Assembly (NCBI GenBank): GCA_963792075.1
Contig: CAWBUW010000012.1
Span: 372,001-436,000, forward strand
From: CAWBUW01 sp963792075
GTDB lineage: Bacteria; Chloroflexota; Anaerolineae; Anaerolineales; UBA4823
Reading direction: 5' to 3'
Length of the DNA: 64,000 bases
Within the stretch, counting starts at the first letter, position 1. The number at the start of each line of letters is the position of its first letter. The notes below the pieces were generated by a model that worked only from the letters and a program-made list of their open reading frames with translations, did not search any database and was not told the DNA's origin. Below, in pieces: positions 25,407 through 34,364 of this stretch. A program made the position numbers and the translations under genes.

Positions 25407-25669
25407 AAATCGCATCGATCGCCGATGTAAAGGCAAAACTCAGTGGATACATCAAGGAAAGTGAACAAGGCCCGGTAATCGTTACCAAGAATGGCAGGCC
25501 TGTCGCTGTACTGCTATCCGTGAGCGACGAAGAGGAAATCGAGCGGCTCATCCTGGCATATTCTCCCAAGTTCCAGGGTCTCCTGGCCACAGCACAGCAG
25601 CAAGTACTAGACGGCCAGGGGATCAAACACGATGCATTCTGGCAAGAAATGGAAACTGTTAAAAAGTGA
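25403..25669 (+). CDS. Phd/YefM-family antitoxin
   Basis: An 88-residue protein. The N-terminus (KIASIADVKAKLSGYIKESE, then GPVIVTKNGRPVAVLLS) is the DNA-binding Phd/YefM domain, and the C-terminal helical part should wrap the toxin. GAGGTAGAG precedes ATG 25403, which overlaps the toxin stop. It should neutralise the toxin and, with it, repress the promoter at 25045-25081. Confidence 0.88.
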   Translation: MKIASIADVKAKLSGYIKESEQGPVIVTKNGRPVAVLLSVSDEEEIERLILAYSPKFQGLLATAQQQVLDGQGIKHDAFWQEMETVKK

Positions 25670-25769
25670 TTGTCCCAGCCGTGGCATCTGACAAGTGCAG
25701 CTTTCAATAGAAGAAAAGGCATGCCAGGGTATGAGCGCATGGTTTATATTTTACAGAAATGTGATATTT

Positions 25770-25790
25770 TTGTAAAGTAACGATTTACAA
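25770..25790. repeat. Short inverted repeat in the 200-nt gap after the antitoxin
   Basis: TTGTAAA (25770-25776) and TTTACAA (25784-25790) are exact complements 7 nt apart, in an A+T-rich stretch. A weaker dyad AACCC...GGGTT follows near 25840-25855. No gene is visible in 25670-25869. It could be an operator or the end of the converging operon; I cannot decide. Confidence 0.4.
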
Positions 25791-25869
25791 GAATGGGTAT
25801 TGACTGTCAACTTTACTTGCGCTATCGCTATTTCAGTTAAGAACCCCCAATTGGGTTAGTTGATTGCTA

Positions 25870-26907
25870 TCATGAAAATGTATTTTCAAAAAGCAGCTTA
25901 ATCTGGCTGTTTCCCGGCTGGCAAAGCAGGTCAAATCCTTTTTGAAGTTGATCGAGCGGCAAACGCTTTGTGATCAAAGCGGACAATTGGATCCTACCCA
26001 GAACGACCAGGTTAATCGCATCCGGAAAATCCCATGCATATCCTTGGGACCCTGCCAGGCAGATTTCACGCTGGACAAACAGGTTGATGGGTATTCTTGG
26101 TGTTGGCTCCTCAAAAATCCCCAACAAGGTAACTTTCCCACCTTTTTTAATCACCTCCAGGGCCTGGACCAATGTGGCCTCCACGCCAACGGCTTCAAAA
26201 GCTTGATCCACACCTAATTTAGCGGTGAAACTCATTATGGTTTCTTTTACGTCTTCACCTCGACGTATAAAAATGCCATGCGCACCGAGATCAATGGCCT
26301 TCTGAACCCGGAAATCGTTGATATCGGCAACGAAAGGTTTGGTCCCTGTCAGTTGGTCTAAGAGCATGGCAACCAGCAGCCCAATTGCGCCCGCTCCGAT
26401 AACAGCGCTCGATTGGCCAATGCGGATGCCACTCTTTTTTACGGCATGCAGCGCGACCGATAACGGCTCGATCAGAGTCCCTTCTTCGAAGGAAACAGAT
26501 GGGGGAAGTTTGTAAGTGCGGTTTACAGGGGCATAGAAATATGCCGCGAACGCGCCTTGTCCTTTACGGTATTGGAAACTGATGTTTGTGCAAAGGTGAT
26601 ACTCACCCCGCTGGCAATAATGACAACTGCCGCATGCAATCAACGGTTCCACGGTCACCCGGTCACCTTCTGCAAATTCATTGACCTCGCTTCCCACCCG
26701 GACCACCTCACCCGCAAGCTCATGCCCAACAGCTACCGGAAGTGATGCGGAGGGGTGTTTCCCTTTGAAAATGTGCAGGTCGCTTCCACAGATTGCGGCT
26801 GTACGGACTTTTATCATCACCTCTTGCGGTTCCGGGTCACGCAAAGGCATATCACGAAATTCAATCTTACCCGCTTCAGGAATAAACGCCATCGGATAGG
26901 TATTCAT
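25870..26907 (-). CDS. Zinc-dependent medium-chain alcohol/polyol dehydrogenase
   Basis: A 345-residue MDR dehydrogenase. The catalytic zinc ligands lie in AAICGSDLH and AVGHELAGEV. The structural zinc uses the four cysteines of IACGSCHYCQRGEYHLC. The Rossmann motif is SAVIGAGAIGLLVAML. The nearest groups are sorbitol, threonine and galactitol-phosphate dehydrogenases. It would oxidise a polyol or sugar acid hydroxyl with NAD(P). It is the last gene of the long catabolic series and overlaps the hydrolase gene upstream by four bases. Confidence 0.9.
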   Translation of the reverse strand: MNTYPMAFIPEAGKIEFRDMPLRDPEPQEVMIKVRTAAICGSDLHIFKGKHPSASLPVAVGHELAGEVVRVGSEVNEFAEGDRVTVEPLIACGSCHYCQRGEYHLCTNISFQYRKGQGAFAAYFYAPVNRTYKLPPSVSFEEGTLIEPLSVALHAVKKSGIRIGQSSAVIGAGAIGLLVAMLLDQLTGTKPFVADINDFRVQKAIDLGAHGIFIRRGEDVKETIMSFTAKLGVDQAFEAVGVEATLVQALEVIKKGGKVTLLGIFEEPTPRIPINLFVQREICLAGSQGYAWDFPDAINLVVLGRIQLSALITKRLPLDQLQKGFDLLCQPGNSQIKLLFENTFS

Positions 26908-27848
26908 CCAGCAGCCTCACTTTCATGAATAATAGGGTTGGTAAGAGAAGTAAGTTTTTCAATACTCACTTCAACAACATCCCCGGCTTTCAACGCTCCT
27001 GTTGGGTTTGGCTCTCCATCCATCAGCTTGGGACTGCCGGTGAGGATCACGTCTCCTGGTTCCAAAGTCGTCAGCGTGGAAAGGTAAACGATCAAATGCG
27101 GAACGTCAAAAAACATCTGGGAAGTATTTCCCTTTTGCATGATTTGACCATTCACCCTGGTGAACATAGCCAAGTTGCCTGTATTCCTCAGCTCGCCGGG
27201 GGTGATCAAGACAGGCCCCAGGGGAGTAAAGGTATCAAACATCTTCCCGCTGGTCCATTGTGTGGTGCGTTTTTCCAACAGGCGGTCTCCCAGGTCATTG
27301 GCGATGGTGTACCCGGCAACGAAAGAGACCGCTTCCCGTAAGGTAAGGTTCTTTCCATGTTTACCGATCACGACAGCCAATTCCACTTCATAGGCAACGC
27401 TTTCCGCCGCCATAGGGATAACCACAGTGTGTTTGTCCCCGATCACGCCACCGGATGGCTTTAGAAAGACGGTTGGGTATTTCGGTTTTTCCAATTTATT
27501 AGGCGCGGCGTAGTTGCCTGCGATACAAATCACTTTTCCGGGACGAGGCACCGGAGCTAAAAGGGTAAAATCATTGACGTGAAAAACTGTCCCACTTTCC
27601 ATGATCTCCGCATCGGATTCAGGGGAGAAGCCAAGCACCCAATTCGTGGCATCAGAGGAAAGCCCCAGGCCCTCAGGCCCGGACAGGAACAGATCTACTA
27701 ATGAAATTGGAAGGGAATCCAGAGGCAGCTTCAGCGCAGGATGTTTTTTTACGTAGAGGCCGGCGGCGTTATTGAGATCGATACCAAGCTCGCCAACCAG
27801 TCGCGCAGAACGGACCTGACCCCTGGACAGATAAGAGATGAGCTGCAT
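26904..27848 (-). CDS. Fumarylacetoacetate hydrolase (FAH)-family protein
   Basis: A 314-residue protein. The C-terminal FAH domain shows KVICIAGNYAAPNKLEKP, PTVFLKPSGGVIG, YEVELAVVIGKHGKNL (metal-binding acidic residues), GYTIANDLGDR and LEPGDVILTGSP. Members cleave or hydrate 2-keto-3-deoxy acids and acylpyruvates. With KDG kinase, KDPG aldolase and an SDR in the same series, a 2,4-diketo-3-deoxy sugar acid hydrolase is an attractive but unproven role. ATG 27848 is used. Confidence 0.85.
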   Translation of the reverse strand: MQLISYLSRGQVRSARLVGELGIDLNNAAGLYVKKHPALKLPLDSLPISLVDLFLSGPEGLGLSSDATNWVLGFSPESDAEIMESGTVFHVNDFTLLAPVPRPGKVICIAGNYAAPNKLEKPKYPTVFLKPSGGVIGDKHTVVIPMAAESVAYEVELAVVIGKHGKNLTLREAVSFVAGYTIANDLGDRLLEKRTTQWTSGKMFDTFTPLGPVLITPGELRNTGNLAMFTRVNGQIMQKGNTSQMFFDVPHLIVYLSTLTTLEPGDVILTGSPKLMDGEPNPTGALKAGDVVEVSIEKLTSLTNPIIHESEAAG

Positions 27849-27862
27849 TGGGCCCTCCTGAA

Positions 27863-28675
27863 TTACGGTTTATTGAATTGCGGAAGGCGTTTTTCAAGGA
27901 AAGCTGCCCGCCCCTCAATCGCATCTTTACCCCGTCCGGTCTGGACTCTGAGGTCGCTTTCCAATGCCAGGCCAGCCTGTATGCCTTCGCGAAGCCCAGC
28001 ATTTACACATTTTTTGGCCGCTGCGGTCACCGGCCCGGGATAAGAGGCGATGGTGCTGGCAATTTTCAATATTTCTTCCATGCATGTCGCGTCCGGGAAA
28101 ACGTATTCCACCAAGCCATAATTCAAAGCTTCTTGTGCGTTAATGACCCTGCCTGTTAAGAGCAGATCCAAAGCCCTGCCGCGCCCCACCAATCGTGGCA
28201 GCCGTTGGGTGCCACTTCCCGAGGCAAATGCACCAACTTTTACTTCTGGAAAGCCGAACCTGGCACTTTCTGCGGCTGCCCTGAAATCGCAGGCAAGCGC
28301 CAGGACAGCTCCACCCCCTAAAGTGTGGCCGTTGCAGGCCGCGATAATGGGGAAGCGAGCATCTTCTACCATTTGGTTCAAGTTGGATTCCCAATAGTCA
28401 TTTTCGAGTAGCCAACCAACGTCCTGGCTAAAATCGTTGATATCTGAGCCGACAGAAAATGCTTTCCCAATTCCGGTCAATATGGCGCACCGGATCGAAA
28501 TATCTTTTTCCAACTCAGGCAGGACGTTCATCAGAGCGCGTTTTACTGAGTGCCTCAATACGCCCAGCGGCTCAGAAGCAATTGTAACCAGCGCGACACC
28601 TTCGAAGGGCCGGATGACCTGGATTGCGGAGGTCTCTTCGGTTAGATTTGCATGTTTTTGATTTAATTTTTTCAT
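27863..28675 (-). CDS. Enoyl-CoA hydratase/isomerase
   Basis: A 270-residue crotonase-fold protein. IGKAFSVGSDINDFSQ and AACNGHTLGGGAVLALACD form the two halves of the CoA-binding oxyanion hole. FGFPEVKVGAFASGSGTQRL carries the position of the usual catalytic Glu (PEVKVG), and LLTGRVINAQEALNYGLVEYV is the typical C-terminal block. It hydrates or isomerises an unsaturated acyl-CoA. It lies 9 nt after the CoA-transferase gene, which could activate the substrate. Confidence 0.9.
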   Translation of the reverse strand: MKKLNQKHANLTEETSAIQVIRPFEGVALVTIASEPLGVLRHSVKRALMNVLPELEKDISIRCAILTGIGKAFSVGSDINDFSQDVGWLLENDYWESNLNQMVEDARFPIIAACNGHTLGGGAVLALACDFRAAAESARFGFPEVKVGAFASGSGTQRLPRLVGRGRALDLLLTGRVINAQEALNYGLVEYVFPDATCMEEILKIASTIASYPGPVTAAAKKCVNAGLREGIQAGLALESDLRVQTGRGKDAIEGRAAFLEKRLPQFNKP

Positions 28676-28684
28676 AGCAAGACA

Positions 28685-30268
28685 TTACCCCATTAACCGC
28701 TTGGGAATATTGACCGGGGGTTTGGATGTTAAATCCTTTCCCAAACCCATCGGTTTATCTAAGAACAAGCGTTCATCCATGAGCTTCAGGTCTTTAGCAA
28801 TTTTCGGTTGAAAATCCATGAGCGCAAGAACGTCACGCTGAAGATCAATGCCGGGGGCAATCTCGATCAGCTCAAGACCTTTTTCCCCACGCCTGAAAAC
28901 AGCGCGCTCAGTGACGTAGAGCGCCTCTTGTCCGCGTTCCTCAGCAAAAGGCCCATTATATGAAATCTGTTCAACGGCTGATAGAAACTTCCTGAATTTC
29001 CCTTCTTGTTGGATGACCGTTTTCCCCTCTGGCCAACTTATCTCGAGTTTGCCTGCCGTGAAGGTCCCACTGAAGATCACCTTTTTGGCATTTTGACTGA
29101 TATTGATAAATCCGCCAACACCAATGATCCGTCCATTGAAACGGCTCACATTGACGTTCCCGGCCGAGTCTACCTGGGCAAACGAGAGGAAAGCCAAGTC
29201 GAGCCCTCCCCCGTCATAAAAATCGAACTGGTAGGGTTGGTCGATGATGGAGGTGTAATTGATCGCCGCGCCCGCATCGGAGGAAGGCGCTCCACCGATC
29301 AGCCCTTGTTCATTCGTCAGGACGATTTGGTCTAAGATGCCTTCTTCAGCCGCGAGAGTCGCAATCCCGGTTGAAATTCCGGACCCCAGGTTACACACGG
29401 CTCCAGGTGCTAATTCAAGCGCGGCACGCCTGGCAATGACCTTGCGCACATCGAAGGGCAAGGGGTCGATCTCGCCCATGGGAATTTTGATCTCACCGGC
29501 GTAGGCGGGGCTGTATTCCATTTTGTAGGACTGCCGCTGGTTTGGATCCACCACAACCAGGTCAACCAACATCCCGGGCATCTTGACCTGTTTTGCGGGT
29601 AAAGTCCCTCGTTGAGCAAGCCGGCCAACTTGAACGATGACAATACCGCCATTCCTGTGTGTGGCCTGCGCCATGGAAAGCATTTCACCAAAAACTGCTT
29701 CGCGTTCCATGCTTACGTTACCATCCTCATCCGCGGTGGTACCCCGGAGAAAAGCAATATCTACCGTGTAAGGTTTATAGAAGATCCACTCTTTTCCCTC
29801 AAGATTAACCAGTTCCACCAGGTCTTCCGTTGCGGACTTGCTCTGCCTGCCGCCATCCATACGCGGGTCGACAAAAGTATGCAGCCCCACACGTGAGAAT
29901 AGACCAGGACGGCCAGCAGCCATCTCTCGCATCAATTCCGAAAGTGCGCCTTGAGGCAAGGTGTAGGCTTCAACAGTATCCTGTTCGGCGCGGTCTTGAA
30001 AAGCAGGGCTGTTAACCAATGCGCCTGTCACGATCCTCTTCACCAATCCAGGATGGGCAAGATGCCCGACCCCCTGGCTGATATTATCGCCAATGCCAAC
30101 CGGGTGAAGCAGCGTGATATTATGGGGGCTGTTTTCTTTGAGAAATCTTTTTTCAAGAGCGACAATTAACGCCTCTGGAATGGCATGCCCGCCACCTGAA
30201 CCCCCGATAACAACCGTATCTCCGTCGCAGATGTAGCTGACAGCCTTTTCAAAAGTGACTACTTTCAA
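28685..30268 (-). CDS. Family I CoA-transferase (acetate/propionate CoA-transferase, YdiF type)
   Basis: A 527-residue enzyme with both transferase halves in one chain, as in propionate CoA-transferase and YdiF. The N-half has DGDTVVIGGSGGGHAIPEAL. The catalytic Glu is Glu320 in TNEQGLIGGAPSS, and FDFYDGGGLDLAFLSFAQVD and GRIIGVGGFINIS follow. It moves CoA from an acyl-CoA donor to a free acid. TTG 30268 is chosen as start because AGGAG stands 7 nt before it; an earlier in-frame TTG at 30295 has no ribosome site. It sits between an Old Yellow Enzyme gene and enoyl-CoA hydratase. Confidence 0.88.
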   Translation of the reverse strand: MKVVTFEKAVSYICDGDTVVIGGSGGGHAIPEALIVALEKRFLKENSPHNITLLHPVGIGDNISQGVGHLAHPGLVKRIVTGALVNSPAFQDRAEQDTVEAYTLPQGALSELMREMAAGRPGLFSRVGLHTFVDPRMDGGRQSKSATEDLVELVNLEGKEWIFYKPYTVDIAFLRGTTADEDGNVSMEREAVFGEMLSMAQATHRNGGIVIVQVGRLAQRGTLPAKQVKMPGMLVDLVVVDPNQRQSYKMEYSPAYAGEIKIPMGEIDPLPFDVRKVIARRAALELAPGAVCNLGSGISTGIATLAAEEGILDQIVLTNEQGLIGGAPSSDAGAAINYTSIIDQPYQFDFYDGGGLDLAFLSFAQVDSAGNVNVSRFNGRIIGVGGFINISQNAKKVIFSGTFTAGKLEISWPEGKTVIQQEGKFRKFLSAVEQISYNGPFAEERGQEALYVTERAVFRRGEKGLELIEIAPGIDLQRDVLALMDFQPKIAKDLKLMDERLFLDKPMGLGKDLTSKPPVNIPKRLMG

Positions 30269-30303
30269 TTCAACACTCCTGGTTCCGAAGTCCAAACGCA
30301 GTT

Positions 30304-31752
30304 TTACAGCGCTTTTTTGATTAGCTTGACTTCCTTCGCTTCCGGTCTTTGTTTATAAAAGTCGTCCAGGGGATAACAACCTGAAACCAATCCTTTACGG
30401 GGAGCTGTGGTGCAATCGCTGAAAGTGCGACAAATGCGGTTCCGGACCAAGGGGCGTCCGGCAAGGACGTCTGCAGGTAGGTCCGGATAGGAAAGTGTAG
30501 AGCGCCCTAATCCAACGAAGTCGATCTGGTTCTCTCGAACGACAGCCTGGGCGACATACGGTATCCAATCCTGAAGGTAACTGTAACCAGAACCGACCGT
30601 CGCCAGGTGGGGTGAGGTGGCTTTTAATTGCGCCGCCACCTTAATTTGGCGGGCAACCCCGACGATTGGATCTTCCGGAGGCAAATAGCCATCACTGGGA
30701 GGATAGTATGCCGGGCGAGTAAGATGCGGATTGTAATAAGGACTGGCGGCAGAGAAATTGACCAGCTCTACGCCGATCTCTTCCATCATTTTCATCAATG
30801 CAATAGGCTCATCCAGCTTGATCTCGCCCACCGCATCCGGATCTCCACCAAAAGCATAAGGGTAGCGGCCGTTTTCGTCACGATACCCTACCATGTGCCC
30901 GACTTTTTCTTCATCCGGGCGGAAGGGGGGCATGTCAAAGCTGCTAAAGCGGACCCCAATTTTCAATCCGGGGCATTCGCTTTGGATGCCGCGTATAATT
31001 TCCCGCATGAAGCGAGTCCGGTTTTCAAAACTCCCGCCGTATGGGCCAGGACGCGTGACCGCGCCGAGAAATTCATGGCCCAGATAGCCATGGCAGTGTT
31101 TTACGTCTACAAAGTCAAACCCAATGGTTTGGGCGCGCTTCGCTGCCCGGATGTAGAAACCGATCAGGTCATCGATTTCCGTATCCGTCATGACGGGATA
31201 ATCCGGTGCAATATTGAAGATCTTATCCAGCACGGGATGGTGATACAGTATTTTGGGCTCAAGCTTCGTTTTTTCATTCGGCCGGCAGAAACGCCCGGAG
31301 TGCGTGAGCTGCAAGCCTACAAACAGGTCATCCACCTGCCCAAAGTGATTCTGGTGTTCCTCAACCAAAGCCTGCCGTAATTTCTCCATATCCTGCATGG
31401 TCTGGTCAAGGATCATCAATTGATTCGGGTTCGCCCGCCCGTCGGGTCTCACTGCGGTGGCCTCGCCACCCCAGATCAATTTTGCGCCGCTGCGGCCGAA
31501 ATTTCTCCACCGGCGGAAAACCAGGTCGGTCGGTCGCCCTTCCGGGGTGCCATCCCAACCCTCCATCGGCAGAATGCAGAAGCGGTTTCCAATTTTCTTT
31601 CCATCTTTTAAACTATAAGGCTGCGCAAGAGGCCCCCTGGATGCCGGGGTTATTTGTGCATCGACCGGAATGTGAACATGGAGTGATTCAAGATAGTTCT
31701 TGAATTCCTCGATCGATTTCATGCGTGTGATATGAGGGTACACTTTTTTCAT
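30304..31752 (-). CDS. NADH:flavin oxidoreductase, Old Yellow Enzyme family
   Basis: A 482-residue FMN TIM-barrel protein. Conserved blocks are GNRFCILPMEGWDGTPEG, LIWGGEATAVRPDGRANPNQ, DDLFVGLQLTHSGRF, DFVDVKHCHGYLGHEFL and GPYGGSFENRTRFMREII. The C-terminus has three cysteines (CRTFSDC and SGC) but not the regular four-cysteine cluster of 2,4-dienoyl-CoA reductase, and the chain ends without its NADH domain. It should reduce an activated C=C bond. ATG 31752 with AAGGTGG is preferred over a TTG overlapping the aldolase stop. Confidence 0.85.
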   Translation of the reverse strand: MKKVYPHITRMKSIEEFKNYLESLHVHIPVDAQITPASRGPLAQPYSLKDGKKIGNRFCILPMEGWDGTPEGRPTDLVFRRWRNFGRSGAKLIWGGEATAVRPDGRANPNQLMILDQTMQDMEKLRQALVEEHQNHFGQVDDLFVGLQLTHSGRFCRPNEKTKLEPKILYHHPVLDKIFNIAPDYPVMTDTEIDDLIGFYIRAAKRAQTIGFDFVDVKHCHGYLGHEFLGAVTRPGPYGGSFENRTRFMREIIRGIQSECPGLKIGVRFSSFDMPPFRPDEEKVGHMVGYRDENGRYPYAFGGDPDAVGEIKLDEPIALMKMMEEIGVELVNFSAASPYYNPHLTRPAYYPPSDGYLPPEDPIVGVARQIKVAAQLKATSPHLATVGSGYSYLQDWIPYVAQAVVRENQIDFVGLGRSTLSYPDLPADVLAGRPLVRNRICRTFSDCTTAPRKGLVSGCYPLDDFYKQRPEAKEVKLIKKAL

Positions 31753-31765
31753 TTTCGCCACCTTA

Positions 31766-32452
31766 TTAAGCAATCGGAGATTTTCCAGAACGTACTTTTT
31801 GAATCCACGCTAATATTTGTTTGACCTTCTCGGTGATCACTTCAAAGTTTCCGGAGGCGATGGTTTCTTTGGGGAAGAGCTTACTCCCTATCCCAACACA
31901 GGCAACTCCCGCTTTAAACCAACTGGAAACGCTTTCCTCCGTCGTATCCACGCCACCGGTTGGCATTAACCTGGACCAGGGTAAGGGGCCCAGCACATCT
32001 TTTACAAAACCGGGGCCGCCAACCGCCCCGCCTGGGAAGATCTTGCAGATTTCCACGCCCAGTTCCTCGGCATTTGAGATTTCAGAGACCGAACCGCACC
32101 CCGGAAGATAAGCAACTTTTCTGCGGTTACAGAGGCGCGCCACTTCGGGGTTAAGCACAGGGCCGACAATAAAGTTAGCCCCTAGCTGGATATACAATGC
32201 CGCCGTGGCAGGATCGATGATCGACCCGGCCCCCAGGATGACACGGTCATCCGATTTGAAACAGGTAGCCAGCTCTTTAAAGACCTCGTGTGCCAGGTCG
32301 CCTCTATTCGTAAACTCGAAGCAGTGGGCTCCACCTGCGGCACAGGCCTCAATCACAGCCGCGGCCACACGGGCATCAGGGTGGTAAAACACGGGTACCA
32401 TCCCAGTTTCAATCATCGTGTTCAGGACTTTTAATCGAAAGTATTTTGCCAT
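31766..32452 (-). CDS. KDPG/KHG aldolase family protein
   Basis: A 228-residue TIM-barrel class I aldolase. Lys137 in CKIFPGG is the Schiff-base lysine, and Glu46 in CFEFTNR matches the catalytic Glu of the E. coli enzyme. VILGAGSIIDPATAALYIQL, FIVGPVLNPEVARLC and MPTGGVDTTEESVSSWF are the remaining family blocks. It splits 2-keto-3-deoxy-6-phosphogluconate to pyruvate and glyceraldehyde 3-phosphate. Its substrate would come from the sugar kinase encoded just upstream, 41 nt away. Confidence 0.9.
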   Translation of the reverse strand: MAKYFRLKVLNTMIETGMVPVFYHPDARVAAAVIEACAAGGAHCFEFTNRGDLAHEVFKELATCFKSDDRVILGAGSIIDPATAALYIQLGANFIVGPVLNPEVARLCNRRKVAYLPGCGSVSEISNAEELGVEICKIFPGGAVGGPGFVKDVLGPLPWSRLMPTGGVDTTEESVSSWFKAGVACVGIGSKLFPKETIASGNFEVITEKVKQILAWIQKVRSGKSPIA

Positions 32453-32493
32453 GTTGTTTTCCTTGAAAAGATTATAGCTTCGCTGCTGCGCTG

Positions 32494-33528
32494 CTACCGG
32501 CTGACCCGGCCGGATTCATCTCCCCGCATCAACTTTTCAACTTCAGAGACAGACACAAGGTTGAAATCGCCAAAAATTGTGTGCTTAAGCGCCGAAGCAG
32601 CAATTGCAAAGTTCAATGCTTTTTGGAGGTCTGAAGGATACGTCGTTAAACCGTAGATCAGGCCGCCCATGAAGCTGTCACCGCTGCCAACCCGGTCAAC
32701 AATGTGGGTAATATCATAGATCGGGCCGGTGTACGTTCTGCCAGAGTTCCAGAGAAGTCCGCTCCACATGTTGTGCGACGCTGAAATGGAGCTCCTTAAG
32801 GTAATGGCAATCGTTTTCAGCTTCTCAAACTTTTTGGCCAGCGATTCACACACAAATTGATACTTATCCGCGGTAACTTTCCCCTTGGTAATATCGGTTT
32901 CGGGAGCCTGAATGCCAAATACCTTTTCGGCATCTTCTTCGTTCCCAATGGCAACGTCGCAGTAAGAGGTCAATTCTTCCATAACCTCAGAGGCGGTTTT
33001 TCCCCATTTCCACAGTTTCGCTCGATAATTCAAGTCACACGAGACGGTGATGCCCATTTCGCGCGCGGTCTTGACTGCTTCAAGGCAGGCTGCTGCCGCA
33101 CCGGCTGAAACCGCAGGGGTAATTCCGGTCCAATGGAACCAACCCGCATCTTTGAAAATGGATTTCCAGTCAAACATATTGGGGGAAACCGTCGCAAATG
33201 AAGAATCCGCACGGTCATAAATGACCTGGCTGCCGCGCATGACCGCCCCATTTTCAAGAAAATAGATCCCCAAACGGTTCCCGCCACGTTGAATGAAACG
33301 AGTTCCGACGCCGTATTGTCGCAAATAATTCAGGCAAGCTGCTCCCAGGTCGTTATTGGGTAGACGGGTAACATATTCCGTTTCCAGGCCATAATTGGCC
33401 AGCGAGATTGCGACATTCGATTCACCCCCACCATAAGTTACATCCAATGTCCTTGCCTGGCTGAATCTCAATTGGTTAGGCGGTGAAAGCCGCAGCATGA
33501 TCTCGCCAAAGGTGACAATCGTTTTCAT
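32494..33528 (-). CDS. kdgK: 2-keto-3-deoxygluconate kinase-like PfkB sugar kinase
   Basis: A 344-residue PfkB/ribokinase-family kinase. The N-terminal strand is TIVTFGEIMLRLSPP, the sugar site is DVTYGGGESNVAISLANYG, and the catalytic base is Asp284 in VDRVGSGDSFMGGLIYG. The first 90 residues resemble KdgK. It would phosphorylate 2-keto-3-deoxygluconate to KDPG for the adjacent aldolase. Stop and start codons are only 7-41 nt from its neighbours, so it is in one operon with them. The exact sugar acid is inferred from context. Confidence 0.85.
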   Translation of the reverse strand: MKTIVTFGEIMLRLSPPNQLRFSQARTLDVTYGGGESNVAISLANYGLETEYVTRLPNNDLGAACLNYLRQYGVGTRFIQRGGNRLGIYFLENGAVMRGSQVIYDRADSSFATVSPNMFDWKSIFKDAGWFHWTGITPAVSAGAAAACLEAVKTAREMGITVSCDLNYRAKLWKWGKTASEVMEELTSYCDVAIGNEEDAEKVFGIQAPETDITKGKVTADKYQFVCESLAKKFEKLKTIAITLRSSISASHNMWSGLLWNSGRTYTGPIYDITHIVDRVGSGDSFMGGLIYGLTTYPSDLQKALNFAIAASALKHTIFGDFNLVSVSEVEKLMRGDESGRVSR

Positions 33529-33535
33529 GATGCCT

Positions 33536-34315
33536 CTACAAACGGTGAATGTGGAATCCGCCGTCTACGTCGATGATCTGCCCGGTGGAAAATGGCAAAT
33601 AGTCTTCAGCAATGGCAACAATTGCCTTACCGATATCTTCCGGGTACCCCCAGCGTTTTATTGGAGTGACCCCTTCAGCGATCAATTTGTCATATTTGTC
33701 TTTAACGACTTCGGTTAAAGGTGTCTTGATAATGCCAGGTCGGATTTCGTATACGTTAATTCCTTCGTCAGCAAGACGGTCTGCATAAAGCAAGGTATTC
33801 ATAGCCACAGCGGCTTTTGAAATGCAGTATTCAGCCCGGCTGGTGCTGCTGGTGTAGGCGCTGATCGAACCGATATTGACAATTTTTCCCAGCCCAATTT
33901 TCTTTTGCTTGATCATTTCGATCATCTTTTTTGAAACCAGTTGAGTAAGGAAATAGGGCCCAATCGTGTTCACTTCCAGCACTTCATGCATGCTTTCTTC
34001 GCTGATCTCAAGCATGTCCATCCGCACACGCGGGCCGATCCCGGCATTGTTGACCAGTAAATCGATCTGCCCATACTTGTCGATCGTTTCATCCACGATC
34101 TTCTGCCGGTCAGCAGCAATGGTAATATTTGCCAAAACTACCAAACCGTCAGAGCCCTCTTTTCGGACCAGGCTAAGCGTTTCGGCAGGAGGGTCCGGAT
34201 TACCAAGATCATTGATGACGATCGTCCAGCCGGCTCGGGCCAGTTGGATAGCAGTACCGCGGCCAATGCCTCTTCCGGACCCGGTAATAATCGCAACCTT
34301 CGTTTTCTGATCCAT
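33536..34315 (-). CDS. Short-chain dehydrogenase/reductase (SDR)
   Basis: A 259-residue classical SDR. The cofactor motif is GSGRGIGRG (TGxxxGxG), the structural motif is LVNNAGIG, and the catalytic Ser-Tyr-Lys lies in NIGSISAYTSSTSRAEYCISKAAVAM. It oxidises or reduces a sugar acid or hydroxyacid; similar enzymes in KDG clusters are gluconate or uronate dehydrogenases. GAGGTG stands about 7 nt before ATG 34315. An in-frame start at 34417 would overlap the transporter end and lacks a ribosome site. Confidence 0.9.
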   Translation of the reverse strand: MDQKTKVAIITGSGRGIGRGTAIQLARAGWTIVINDLGNPDPPAETLSLVRKEGSDGLVVLANITIAADRQKIVDETIDKYGQIDLLVNNAGIGPRVRMDMLEISEESMHEVLEVNTIGPYFLTQLVSKKMIEMIKQKKIGLGKIVNIGSISAYTSSTSRAEYCISKAAVAMNTLLYADRLADEGINVYEIRPGIIKTPLTEVVKDKYDKLIAEGVTPIKRWGYPEDIGKAIVAIAEDYLPFSTGQIIDVDGGFHIHRL

Positions 34316-34364
34316 ATCACACCTCACAAGTTGATCAAGATTTACTGATGAGTTTTTCCAAAAA

